Assembly (NCBI GenBank): GCA_964588795.1
Contig: CAZPQN010000009.1
Location: forward strand, 1-64,000
Length of the DNA stretch: 64,000 nucleotides
From: CAZPQN01 sp964588795
GTDB lineage: Bacteria; Fidelibacterota; UBA2242
Direction of reading: 5' to 3'
Shown: positions 1-10,000 of the stretch, one piece after another
Position numbering within the stretch: the stretch's first letter is position 1
Layout: every line of letters begins with the position of its first letter
Notes under the pieces: generated by a model
Database searches by the model: none
What the model saw: only the letters and a program-made list of their open reading frames with translations
Told to the model about the DNA's origin: nothing
Program-made: the position numbers and the translations under genes

Positions 1-629
1 ACTCGGAGGGTGTCAGCCTTTACCAGGGCGACCAGTCGCTACCGGTGATCCTCTCCCGCGTCGAATTAATGTACACCGATTGCGGTATCTCCATCCTATG
101 GGAAACTGCGGCGGAAATCGAAAATGCAGGTTTTATCATCGAAAAACTCACCGCCGGCAATTACCGTGAAATCGCCAGCTACACCGCCATGCCCGGCCTG
201 GTCGGTCTTGGATCCTCCTCGGTGGGGCGCGTCTACAACTACACCGATACCGACATACAGCCGCACCGTCAGTACTCTTACCGGATCCTAAGCATGAGTT
301 ATCAGGGCGAGCGAGCAACCGTCGCTCAACGTTCAATCACCACCCCGGCCAACATGGACGATCTCCCGGCCTCGCCGGTTCTGCAGGTTACTCCTAATCC
401 TGTCACAAGAGCTCTTTGCATCAGATTTGCGCCCGTGGTCGCGGGCCCTGTCCGCATTACGATCTATAATCTGGCTGGGCGTCCGGTTAAATCCTACCGA
501 ATTTTCCCGAATTCACCGAGTTTGTATTTCGACTTGGCTCCCTTAACTGATTTGAGTACCGGGATTTACTTCGTAGAAGTTCGCAATGGCGCGACCCAAA
601 TACGTACAAAATGCCTGTTGCTGAAGTAA
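1..629 (+). CDS. C-terminal end of a secreted protein with a sorting domain (truncated by window edge)
   Basis: The open frame (frame 3) runs in from the left edge, so the start and most of the protein are missing. The visible part has a fibronectin-III-like beta segment (WETAAEIENAGFIIEK... YSYRILSMSYQGERATV). It ends with a compact module of about 80 residues beginning LQVTPNPVTRALCIRF and closing GIYFVEVRNG...KCLLLK. That ending is the pattern of T9SS type A / FlgD-like C-terminal sorting domains in FCB bacteria. The rest of the protein is likely exported and surface-attached or released, but its catalytic or binding part is not visible. A TonB-dependent receptor follows 38 bp downstream on the same strand, so the two may be co-transcribed. 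The internal GTG at 45 is probably not the real start, because the frame stays open upstream of it. Confidence 0.7.
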   Translation, partial: SEGVSLYQGDQSLPVILSRVELMYTDCGISILWETAAEIENAGFIIEKLTAGNYREIASYTAMPGLVGLGSSSVGRVYNYTDTDIQPHRQYSYRILSMSYQGERATVAQRSITTPANMDDLPASPVLQVTPNPVTRALCIRFAPVVAGPVRITIYNLAGRPVKSYRIFPNSPSLYFDLAPLTDLSTGIYFVEVRNGATQIRTKCLLLK

Positions 630-667
630 TTCTGCGGTAAATCCACAGCGGCTGATATTAGTCCCGG

Positions 668-2965
668 TTGAAAAACTTGTGCCCGGATAAACCGGAAGTG
701 TTAAATTACTCCGTGCTTAATTTTATCCAATTCCCTAATCGCTTACTCTACATACTGGTAGCATTATTTCTGATGAAGTCCTCCGGACTGCTGGCGGAAG
801 AATTGCGGGGTCGGGTTTGCCATGCCCAAACCCAGCGTCCCCTCACCGGGGTTAACGTCACCATCAGCGGACAGGCAATCGGCGCCGCTACCGACAGAGA
901 GGGCGTCTTTATTTTACAGGGCGTTTTTACCGACTCTGCCCTGATCAATTTTTCACACGTTGGGTTCCGCACCCGACAAATTTCCGCCGCCGAAGTACGC
1001 CAACAGGCGTTGATTTTCCTGGAGCCTATTCCGATTCTGTTCCAGGGTGTCGAAATCACCGGCGAAAAGAAAAAGTTCCAGACCGATTTACCGGTAGATG
1101 TACAGGTCATCGAGCAGGCGACCATCCAGGATCGGGCACCCCTCAATTTAGGGGACCTGTTGCGCAGTGAAGCGGCGATTCAGATCGAGAGCACTTCTCC
1201 GGGCTTCCAGTCGGTTTCGATCCGCGGCTGTAATCCGGATCAGGTCATTATCCTTTACGACGGCATCCCACTAAAAAGCACGCGGACCGATGTCGGCGAC
1301 ATTTCCTGGATTGATCTCAACGACATCCAGGAAATCCAGGTGATCAAGGGCAGTAATACCGCCGTTTACGGTGAAGGTGGCGTTGGCGGAGTGCTCAATA
1401 TTGAACCGGTTACGACTTCACCCTATTTCCTGACCTTGTCCGGACGCATAGGCAACTACGCCTTGCGCGACGGCTATGCACGCCTCGGCCATACTTTTGG
1501 TCCGTTAGAGGCCCACTACAGCTTCAGCCTGCGAAACGCCGACTTCACCGGCCAGGATTTTACCAATGATCTGCAGACCGACACGCGCTCGCATAACCTG
1601 GCGACGACCTGGCGTATTGGCCCGGTCAATCGTTTCATTTTGCGCGCAATGCGTACCGACCGCGACTTCAAGGCTGTCGGCGCGAAGGATGACACCGAGG
1701 AGCAACGCCAGCTGGCCACGCTCCAGTATCGGGGTGATCTGCCGCGGTGCCGGGATGTCGTCCTGCAGGCGATTTACCGCCAGTACTCCGACCGCAATGT
1801 CTATTTTGTACCCACGCAGGTACATCAGCCACAGGCCCGGGATATCACTAACCGTATTGACGATCAGTATCGCGGCGGTCGCCTGGAAAAAACCTGGACT
1901 TATCCTACCTGGAACCTGAACACTGGCTTAGAACTCAACACCAGCAATTTCTCGGGTCGCACGCTTTGGGATTTCGTGGATGCGGCAGGCATTGACTCGG
2001 TCAATTTCCGGCAGAAATTAAAACGGCGCGGCCTGGGTTCCTTTGTAGTCGTGCGTGTGCATACCGAAACCGGGATGGTGCTTCTGCCGTGGATGGATTG
2101 GAACTGGAGCATGCGTTACGATCACAGCGCCACCAGCCGGTTCAATTACGATGAAACCCAGCCCTGGCTGGCGCCCCACACCAATACCAAAAAGTATCAG
2201 GCAGTCAACTACAAAATCGGCCTGCAGCTCGGTGGCAAAACCAAGCAGTCCACCTATAACATTTTCCTGAACAACGGTGCCAACAGCCGGTTTCCCGCCC
2301 TCTATGATCTTTACCTCAACGATGTGACGCCTTCGCCCATTTATGCCGATTCGTCCATCCTGCCGGAGCGGGTGATTGGCTCGGAAATCGGGCTGAGTTG
2401 GGACCGGTTTTTCCCCACCGGAACACAGCGCCTCCGGCGCCTGAACCTGAAAATCAGCTATTTCCGCAATGACTTTTCCGATAAAATCTACTATAAACCC
2501 TGGCAGTACGGCACCCCGGTGACCCTGAATGCCCTGCATGCCGCTATTGACGGCTACGACCTGAATTTTACATTGGGCTTCAGCGGCGATAAATTCACAC
2601 TCAGCGGCGGAGCACTGTGGCTTGATGTTTCCAGCGCGCGGCTCTTTCCCAATAAGCCGGACGTCAAATTTCATCTGGAAGGCAATTTTCAAGAAAAAAA
2701 TTTCAACCTGCGTCTGCGCGGCTTCTACGAGGGTCGGCAGTTGGGTTATACCAGCCTGCCGGGCGGAGGCTTGTTCTTTACCAATCTGACCGCCCGGGCC
2801 GATGTCGACTTGCAGGCCAGCTATCGCCTCAGAACCCGGCATGCCGATATTTGGAGCAGTCTGTCGGTAATGAATCTGCTGGCGCGCACCGACACCGGAC
2901 TGACCTACTCTTTCTTTGATCGCCTGCGCCTGATCCAGTTCAACGTTGGTCTGGGTTTTAAGTAG
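668..2965 (+). CDS. TonB-dependent receptor with carboxypeptidase-regulatory-like N-terminal domain
   Basis: Outer-membrane TonB-dependent receptor, about 765 residues. A hydrophobic export segment (RLLYILVALFLMKSSGLLA) precedes a carboxypeptidase-regulatory-like beta domain (about residues 45-120, GRVCHAQTQRPLTGVNVTIS). A plug domain follows (about 140-250) with the typical SVSIRG, ILYDGIPL and IQVIKGSNTAVYGEGGVGGV elements, and then a long beta-barrel. The plug resembles BtuB/iron-siderophore receptors more than SusC. The substrate cannot be read from sequence; no cobalamin or siderophore genes are adjacent, although cobO lies far away at the right edge. The start is uncertain: the TTG at 668 gives a plausible signal peptide after a polar leader, while the ATG at 773 would cut the peptide too short. 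A second, different TonB receptor follows 58 bp downstream. Confidence 0.85.
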   Translation: MKNLCPDKPEVLNYSVLNFIQFPNRLLYILVALFLMKSSGLLAEELRGRVCHAQTQRPLTGVNVTISGQAIGAATDREGVFILQGVFTDSALINFSHVGFRTRQISAAEVRQQALIFLEPIPILFQGVEITGEKKKFQTDLPVDVQVIEQATIQDRAPLNLGDLLRSEAAIQIESTSPGFQSVSIRGCNPDQVIILYDGIPLKSTRTDVGDISWIDLNDIQEIQVIKGSNTAVYGEGGVGGVLNIEPVTTSPYFLTLSGRIGNYALRDGYARLGHTFGPLEAHYSFSLRNADFTGQDFTNDLQTDTRSHNLATTWRIGPVNRFILRAMRTDRDFKAVGAKDDTEEQRQLATLQYRGDLPRCRDVVLQAIYRQYSDRNVYFVPTQVHQPQARDITNRIDDQYRGGRLEKTWTYPTWNLNTGLELNTSNFSGRTLWDFVDAAGIDSVNFRQKLKRRGLGSFVVVRVHTETGMVLLPWMDWNWSMRYDHSATSRFNYDETQPWLAPHTNTKKYQAVNYKIGLQLGGKTKQSTYNIFLNNGANSRFPALYDLYLNDVTPSPIYADSSILPERVIGSEIGLSWDRFFPTGTQRLRRLNLKISYFRNDFSDKIYYKPWQYGTPVTLNALHAAIDGYDLNFTLGFSGDKFTLSGGALWLDVSSARLFPNKPDVKFHLEGNFQEKNFNLRLRGFYEGRQLGYTSLPGGGLFFTNLTARADVDLQASYRLRTRHADIWSSLSVMNLLARTDTGLTYSFFDRLRLIQFNVGLGFK

Positions 2966-3023
2966 CCTCGCCCATTATCCAGGTCTTTTAACCATTTGCC
3001 GTTTGACGTATCTAAGGATAGAC

Positions 3024-5567
3024 ATGCATACAACAGGAATACCAATGCAATACCAGTCACGCCGATTCTATTACACTTTCATCTTTGTTCTCAGTTTGCT
3101 ATTCACCGGTTCCGTCTGGGGTCAACCCCCGCGGAGTGGGGAGCGTCCGGCAATTGGTAAACTGACCGGGCGCATCGTCGTCGCCGGCACCGAGAAACCA
3201 TTAGAATACGCCACGCTCACACTGACGAGTACTTTCGATTCCAATTTAGTCACCGGCGGCATCGCCAACGCCGACGGCTTTATCAGTATTGAAAAAATCC
3301 CGGTTGGGCGCTATCGGGCCACAGTTTCCTTTATTGGGTACAAAAAGCGAGTGCTTGACGATTTGCGCTTTCTGCCGCGCAATCCGGAAGTGAATCTCGG
3401 CCTCCTGTACCTCGAACCTGCCACGCTCGATCTGAATGCAGTCACCGTGACCGGCGAAAAGAAAGCCATCGAGTACAACCTCGACAAGAAAATTGTCACG
3501 GTTGATAACAATCTCACCACCATGGGCGGCACGGCCACTGATGTTCTACAGACCATACCCTCAGTAACGGTGGATATTGACGGCACCGTCAGCCTGCGCG
3601 GCTCCAGCAACGTCACGATGCTGATTGACGGCCGCCCGTCCCAGATCATCAGCCTCGACGAAATCCCCGCCAGCATGATTGACCGGGTGGAAATCGTCAC
3701 CAATCCCTCTGCCCGTTACGATCCGGACGGCACTTCGGGCATCATCAACATCGTCCTCAAAAAGAAACGTTCCCCGGGCTACAATGGCATGCTCCTCCTC
3801 AATGCCGGCACCGGCGACAAATACAATGGCTCAGTCAATTTCAACTACCGGGTCAACCGGCTCAACCTGTTCGTCACCTACGACAACCGTTTGGGACGGA
3901 TGACCGGCTGGACCAGGCAAGAGCGCGAGGCATTACGCAACGATACCACCTACTATCTCAACCAGAATCGCGACAACTCCCGCCGCATGCAGTTCAATAA
4001 TCTGCGGTTCGGCGGCGACTGGTTCATTAATAATCAGAACACGCTGTCACTGTCAGCCCTGGTCAACGGTCGCAGTCATAAAAGTTCGGAATTTACAAAT
4101 TACATCAATCGTGACTATCTCTATGAGATAATCAACGGCTATAACCGGAATGTGAAAGGTGCTTCTGCAGACCATGGCTACGAGCTCGCCCTCAACTACA
4201 AACGCACCTACGACCAGTCTTCCAAAGAGTGGACCAGCGACCTGTTCTTTTCCACCGAAAAGGAAAATGACGACCTCGCGACTGTACAGGTCAACACCGA
4301 TTCCGTGCTGACCATTCTACCCTCTGCTCCGTTCCTGCAAAACACCTATTCGGACAATCGCAACCGCCTCCTGACCTTACAAACCGACTACGTCCAGCCA
4401 CTCGGTACGACCAATCGTCTCGAAGCCGGGTACAAGAGCACTTTCCGCTACAACGACGCCGATTACGAACTGGTCAATTACGACCACAACCAGTCAGTCT
4501 GGATTTCGGACACCACGGCTACTAACCGTTTCATCACCGATGAACAGATTCATTCCGCTTATGGCGTTCTTTCCAGTATTCTGGGGCGCCTGCAGGTGCA
4601 GGCCGGCCTGCGCCTGGAACTGGCGAGCAATTTGGCCAATCAGGTGACCGCACAGGAGAAAAATCGCTACAGCTACTTTAGCCTTTTCCCCACCGTGCAC
4701 CTGCGCTACAACCTGACCGAATCGCAGGGTCTGCAAACCAGTTACAGCCGCCGGGTCAACCGTCCGCGTGGACGACAATTGAATCCGTTCATCAATTATT
4801 CGGATCCGACCAACATCAGCTTTGGTAACCCGCGCCTCAAACCGGAATACATTGACGCGATCGAAATCGGACATTTTTACGAAACCCGGCAAACCGCGAT
4901 CAACACCAACCTGTTTTACCGGCAGGTCAACGGCATGATCTCCCGCATCACCCGTCTGCGCGACGACGGTGTCACCTACACGACCTTTAAAAACCTCAAT
5001 AACAGCCGCAGTTATGGATTGGAACTTGTCGTCAACCACCAAATCGCCCGCTGGTGGCGGATCAATACCGACATGAGCTACTTCCATACTGAACTTTCCG
5101 GCACCGGGGTGAACGTCTCCCAGGCCAATGCCAGTTCCAGCTGGCGCGCCCGGGTAAATTCCATGCTCAGATTGTCTCCTACTACCGATGCCCAGCTCGG
5201 AATATTTTACTTTTCACCGGTGGTTTCCTCGATGGCTTTCGGGGGCGGACGCGGCGGTTATTTCATGGGTGGCGGCGGGCAGGGACGCACCAGCGCCCGC
5301 TATGCGGTCAACCTTGGCGTCAAGCAGGAACTGCTGAAAGGCAAGGTCGTCGTTTTCCTGCGGGTGAGCGACCTGCTCAAAACCAAAACCGACAACCAGA
5401 CCACCTACGGCGATAATTTCGAGACCTCTACGCGGCGGTTTCGTGACAGCCGCGTCCTATTTCTGGGCGTTTCCTACAAAATCAATGAAGGCATAAAGGA
5501 AAAAGACCGGAAAAAACGCGGCGAAGAAGACGAATACGAAATGGAAGAATATCAGGCGACGCCCTGA
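3024..5567 (+). CDS. TonB-dependent receptor / outer-membrane beta-barrel family protein
   Basis: Large outer-membrane receptor of about 847 residues. The ATG at 3024 has AAGGA five bases upstream; an in-frame ATG at 3045 is also preceded by AGGA, so either may be used. Both give a signal peptide (YYTFIFVLSLLFTGSVWGQ). After it come a carboxypeptidase-regulatory-like domain (GRIVVAGTEKPLEYATL), a plug with VDGTVSLRGSSNVTMLIDG and VEIVTNPSARYDPDGTSGII, and a barrel of the OMP_b-brl_3 type. A glycine-rich loop (FGGGRGGYFMGGGGQG) lies near the end. The C-terminus is an unusual highly charged tail (KEKDRKKRGEEDEYEMEE) after the last predicted strand. Such receptors often move peptides, sugars or metal complexes, but the ligand is unknown here. 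Confidence 0.87.
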   Translation: MHTTGIPMQYQSRRFYYTFIFVLSLLFTGSVWGQPPRSGERPAIGKLTGRIVVAGTEKPLEYATLTLTSTFDSNLVTGGIANADGFISIEKIPVGRYRATVSFIGYKKRVLDDLRFLPRNPEVNLGLLYLEPATLDLNAVTVTGEKKAIEYNLDKKIVTVDNNLTTMGGTATDVLQTIPSVTVDIDGTVSLRGSSNVTMLIDGRPSQIISLDEIPASMIDRVEIVTNPSARYDPDGTSGIINIVLKKKRSPGYNGMLLLNAGTGDKYNGSVNFNYRVNRLNLFVTYDNRLGRMTGWTRQEREALRNDTTYYLNQNRDNSRRMQFNNLRFGGDWFINNQNTLSLSALVNGRSHKSSEFTNYINRDYLYEIINGYNRNVKGASADHGYELALNYKRTYDQSSKEWTSDLFFSTEKENDDLATVQVNTDSVLTILPSAPFLQNTYSDNRNRLLTLQTDYVQPLGTTNRLEAGYKSTFRYNDADYELVNYDHNQSVWISDTTATNRFITDEQIHSAYGVLSSILGRLQVQAGLRLELASNLANQVTAQEKNRYSYFSLFPTVHLRYNLTESQGLQTSYSRRVNRPRGRQLNPFINYSDPTNISFGNPRLKPEYIDAIEIGHFYETRQTAINTNLFYRQVNGMISRITRLRDDGVTYTTFKNLNNSRSYGLELVVNHQIARWWRINTDMSYFHTELSGTGVNVSQANASSSWRARVNSMLRLSPTTDAQLGIFYFSPVVSSMAFGGGRGGYFMGGGGQGRTSARYAVNLGVKQELLKGKVVVFLRVSDLLKTKTDNQTTYGDNFETSTRRFRDSRVLFLGVSYKINEGIKEKDRKKRGEEDEYEMEEYQATP

Positions 5568-5586
5568 GCCATTCCCGCCTCCGTAC

Positions 5587-6450
5587 TCAGCGACACGCGT
5601 AACAATAAAGACAGGCGTGGCGACAGGTATTGTATTGCCCGATGTCAATGCTTTTATAACAGCCGCAACCATGGCGGGTCGGGCGGAGTTCCGCCTCCAA
5701 AACCACTCCGGGATATAATTCCTGCAATAAAATTGCATCGACGCAATGCCCCGGCGTAATGCCTGCCTGCGCGCCAATCGCATCCTCGCAACAGGTGTAC
5801 AGCGGCATCCGTAAGGCTTGGGCCGTCCGGCGCAATTCTTCCGCGAAGGCGACCTGCTCCGCCAACGACGGTTTTTGACAGTAGAGCCCACCGCGACTCT
5901 CGACCGCTCTCAGCCGGCGCGCAACCTTGCCGTACAGGTCGACAAAACTGATATGACAACGTCCCACTAGGTCACATAATTTTTCCGCCAAAATCTTGAA
6001 AGTCTCCAGCCGTTCCGTGTACGGAGTCAGATTAGAAAATATAATAGGATCGAAACGCCAGCTGATACATTCGCGACCAAAGCGCGACAGTAATTCTTTC
6101 AACGTAGCAAGGGAGATTTCAGCGGGCGGCACGCCGGGTTCCAGCAGGCGGGCGGCCTCGGCATGGAAGCCATTAAGCGTGTAGTGAAACAGAAACCGGT
6201 GATGGTAGACCCCAGCCAGAAAGTCGAGAGTACTTAAAAATGGCTGGTAGTTTTTCGACCAGAAAACCCACGCGCCCACCGCGGCCGGATTCAGGTCAAC
6301 CCGCCGGATGCGCCGGCTGAATGGCTGGGGTAATTCGACATAGCCCTGCCTGACCTGCGCCTGCAACCATTCTCCGTAAAAAGCGGGAAGATCGGTGCGC
6401 CGACTGGCGGAAATGATCGGACGCAGGTAAATGTTAGCGGACTGTGGCAA
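5587..6450 (-). CDS. DUF1848 family protein with C-terminal Cys cluster
   Basis: Recognised as DUF1848 from the N-terminal IISASRRTDLPAFYGEWL, the VFWSKNYQPFL segment and the C-terminal CGCYKSIDIGQYNTCRHACLYCYA. Length (287 residues) is normal for the family. The final C-x3-C-x2-C with a following aromatic resembles a radical-SAM [4Fe-4S] site, but at the C-terminus instead of near the start. This suggests a permuted or radical-SAM-like fold related to spore photoproduct lyase-type proteins; no reaction is established to my knowledge. Start codon is a TTG at 6450, because no ATG precedes the conserved IISASRRTD. It lies 15 bp downstream of the TPR lipoprotein gene on the same strand and is probably co-transcribed with it. 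Confidence 0.75.
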   Translation of the reverse strand: MPQSANIYLRPIISASRRTDLPAFYGEWLQAQVRQGYVELPQPFSRRIRRVDLNPAAVGAWVFWSKNYQPFLSTLDFLAGVYHHRFLFHYTLNGFHAEAARLLEPGVPPAEISLATLKELLSRFGRECISWRFDPIIFSNLTPYTERLETFKILAEKLCDLVGRCHISFVDLYGKVARRLRAVESRGGLYCQKPSLAEQVAFAEELRRTAQALRMPLYTCCEDAIGAQAGITPGHCVDAILLQELYPGVVLEAELRPTRHGCGCYKSIDIGQYNTCRHACLYCYACR

Positions 6451-6465
6451 AGCCCCGCTGAACTT

Positions 6466-6840
6466 TTATTTCAAAAGCGTATCATCCGCACCCGCGGAGA
6501 GCGCCGGTTCCAACACCTGTTTCTGCCTGATGAGCTGAATCAGTTTGTAAGCTTCGTCAGACGGATGCAGTTCAAAGGACATTTCGGCTTCTTTCAGGGC
6601 ATAGTCGTACCAGCCTTTTTTGGTATAGGCAATTGCCAGGCTGTGGTGGGCCTGGTAAAATTCAGGATCGAGCCGGGCCGCGGCCTTGAATTCGAGAATG
6701 GCTTCATTGGTCAAGCCCTTCTCGGTGTACCATTGGCCAAGTTCATAATGTTTCTGGGATTGCCGGGCGCAACCGGACAGGCTGGTCAATATCAAAATCA
6801 CGGAAAGGATCAACGTTGAAAGAACCGGATTATATTTCAT
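6466..6840 (-). CDS. Small TPR lipoprotein
   Basis: A 124-residue lipoprotein: hydrophobic signal (LSTLILSVILILTSLSGC) with lipobox LSGC, then two to three tetratricopeptide repeats (HYELGQWYTEKGLTNEAILEF, HHSLAIAYTKKGWYDYAL). The start at 6840 is chosen because AGGAG sits eight bases upstream; the longer frame to 6888 lacks this and would bury the signal peptide. TPR proteins of this kind scaffold envelope complexes; the partner is unknown. It is divergent from lptD, whose coding region begins about 225 bp away, so the two may share a regulatory region. Confidence 0.8.
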   Translation of the reverse strand: MKYNPVLSTLILSVILILTSLSGCARQSQKHYELGQWYTEKGLTNEAILEFKAAARLDPEFYQAHHSLAIAYTKKGWYDYALKEAEMSFELHPSDEAYKLIQLIRQKQVLEPALSAGADDTLLK

Positions 6841-7065
6841 GTGAGTACTCCTGTGCTTGCTCGCCATTTGTCGGCAAATTTTCATCAACTACCGGATAAA
6901 AACAAGTTAAAAAAAATAACCGACCGATTCCCGTCCCGCCATCGGTTTGGCTCCGGCGGTCCGGAAATCAATTCTAAGAAGAATGCCAAAGAATTTTTAT
7001 ATTTGTATGATGAGTATCGTGCAATACAGCAAAACCGGAGTCGGCGCAGACTCCGCTTGGCAGGG

Positions 7066-10000
7066 ATGAAAATCAATCGCCTCCATGCGCTGTTCGTCGG
7101 CCTCATGCTTTTCGCGGCACTTGGCTCTGCTCAGGCCCAAAACCAGGAACGTCTGCGCCTGGTACGCGCCGACAAACTGGAACAATTCATGCGCGGCAAC
7201 GTACCGGTCAAGAAACTGACCGGCAACGTGCTGTTCGAGAAAGGGCAACTGCAGTTAGCCTGCGAACTGGCGTACTGGTTCGAGCAGGAGCAACGCGCAG
7301 AGTTTTTACGCAAGGTCGTGGTCACCAAAGAGAAAAAAGTCCTGAAGGCCGATACACTGACCTTTTACAACGACCGTGATTTGCTGGTGGCGCATGGTCA
7401 GCCTGTACTTACCGACGACAGCCTGCTGATCAGGGCTAAAAACCTGAGCTATTTGTCGAAGGATGAAATCGCTCATGCACGCGGCGCAGTTTACCTCGAG
7501 GATGGCCCGCGCAACGTCACCGCCCAGCGGGTTACTTACTTTTCCAGGGAGAAAAAATCCATCGCCCGGGAGCAGGCGCAGATCAACGATGCCCACCGCC
7601 GCACCGCGCTGGCGGCCGACAGTTTAATTTACTTCAACGACACCGGCAACATCGAGGCTTTTTTAAAGCCGGTTCTGACGCGCTTCGATTCGAGCGGAGC
7701 CGAGACTTTTCGCATTCGCGCTGAACTGATTTCCTTGAACGAGAAAGACGGCAATTTCCTGGCTCAGGAGAAGGTCGAAATCTGGCGCGAAGATTTCACC
7801 GCCTACGCGCGTACTCTGACCTATCTCGATTCGCTCGAAATCGCCACTCTGACCGAAAATCCGCGTGTCGTCAGCGACGGACAGGAATTGACCGGGAAGC
7901 TGATGACCCTGCACTTTCGCGACGAAAATCTGCATACCCTGCGGATTGACGCCAATGCCCGCGCCAATGCCGTCGGCAAAGCTTACTTGCCGGCCGATAC
8001 GACGGGCAAAACGCGCGGCGACTCAGTCAAAACCTACGATGAAATCACCGGCAAATTCATGGAAATCTACTTCCGGGAAGGACAGGCGGACTCGGTGCTG
8101 GTCTATGGCATGGCCACCAGTCAGTACAATGTCCTGGAAGACAGCCTGTTAAAAGGTCTGAATGAGATCAGCGGCGATACGATCCGCATGAAATTCCGCG
8201 ACCGGAAATTGGCCACGATCGTGGTCATCGGCGGCACCGAAGGACAGTTTGTGCCGCATGCCACCAACCGCGACCTCGACACGACCGTCGTTTACCGTGC
8301 TCAGCGCATTGATTATTTCTTCGATACCAAGCTTACCGATCTCTACCAAAATGCCGCCATCCGGGCGGGTGACGTGGAATTGACCGCCGGCAAAATCTCA
8401 GTCCACTGGAACGAAAACCTGCTGTACGCCAATCCGCTGTTTCCGCCGCCCTACGATTCCGGCGGCACCGATCTGCCGACTCTCTATCAGACCAACCGCG
8501 AGCCATTTGCCGGCGAAAACATGGTCTATAATCTCAAAACCCAACGCGGGCGTATCATCGAGGGCAAGACCCGCGAACAGGATGGCTATTACTACGGCGA
8601 CAATATCGCCAAGGTCGACAAAAAAGTCTTTTACGTTTCGCAGGGACTCTATACTACCTGCGACGCCCCCGAACCGCATTTCTACTTCCGCAGTAATCAG
8701 ATGAAACTGATTTTCAAAGACAAGATCATCGCCCGCCCGATTGTGCTTTATATTCACGGCATTCCTCTGCTGGGTTTGCCCTTCGGCATCTTTCCCAATC
8801 AGGGAGGGCGCCGCCATTCCGGCTGGCTGATGCCGACCTATGGCGATAACAAAAACACCGGCGGCTACATCCGCGGTCTGGGCTATTTCTGGGCGCCCAG
8901 CGATTATTACGATTTCCGGTTAACGACCGATTTCTACGATAAAAAGGGCGTGATCTTCGAGTACCGTACCCGCTACGCCCTGCGCTATAAATTCGATGGC
9001 TCAATCGGCGGACGCTACACCAACAGTTTCTTTGCCGACATCCCCGAACGCAAGTGGACCCTGGACATCCAGCACCATCAGCCGCTCAGCCCCACCATGC
9101 GACTCAACGCCGACGGACATTTCGTCAGTAAAAATGACGATTATTACCGGCGGATGGGGATCAATCGCGACACGCGCCTCGACCAGCAACTGATCAGCAA
9201 CGCCACGCTGAGTAAGTCCTGGCCAGGCACACCCTATGCCATGTCCATGAATCTTAACCAGACCGTCAACCTGCAAGCCAAAACTCTCAAAGCTGCCACC
9301 CCAACCCGCGTCGGCGAAAAATTCACCTATATCAGCCGTGCCCTGCCGAATGTCTCCTTCACCCGCAGTCAGAAACCGCTGGTACCTTTGAAAGCCTACC
9401 AGGAACGCTCCCGCGCCAGGTGGTACAACAACATCTACTTCAGCACCAGCTCGCAGTTGCGCAACCGTCAGGATATTTTCTATCAGAGCAACGATTCTCT
9501 TGACTGGGTGGAAAATGATATTAAAAAAAGCGCCATCACCCATGCGCTGGCTTTCAACACCTCGCAGAAACTTTTGGGCTTTATCACGCTCAATCAGAAC
9601 GCCAATTTCGACGAGGGCTGGGTCTTTGAATACGACGAGCCACTGCGGGACTCGACAGGCGGTTTTGTGATCGAACGCGGCGCGATCAAGAGTCGCACCG
9701 TCAGCGGGTTCAAAGCCCGTCATACCGGAAGCGCCTCACTGAACGCGCAAACCAAAGTCTACGGATTGTTTCCCCTGCGGGTGGCGGGCTTACAGGCCGT
9801 CCGGCACGTGATGACGCCTTCTGTCGGGCTGCGTTATCAGCCGGATTTCACCAAAACCATCTTCGGCTGGAATCCGGGCTACGTGCAAAGTTGGACTGAT
9901 TCCACCGGGCGGATCTGGACTTTCGATCCTCTGCGCTCGACCATGTTGGGGGCGACGCCTTCCGGTGAACAGAAGTCGCTGACCATGGGCCTGAGCAACA

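Noticed and set aside
2018..2842. 274-codon antisense frame inside the first TonB receptor
   Set aside because: Mirrors barrel-coding sequence and carries no motif.
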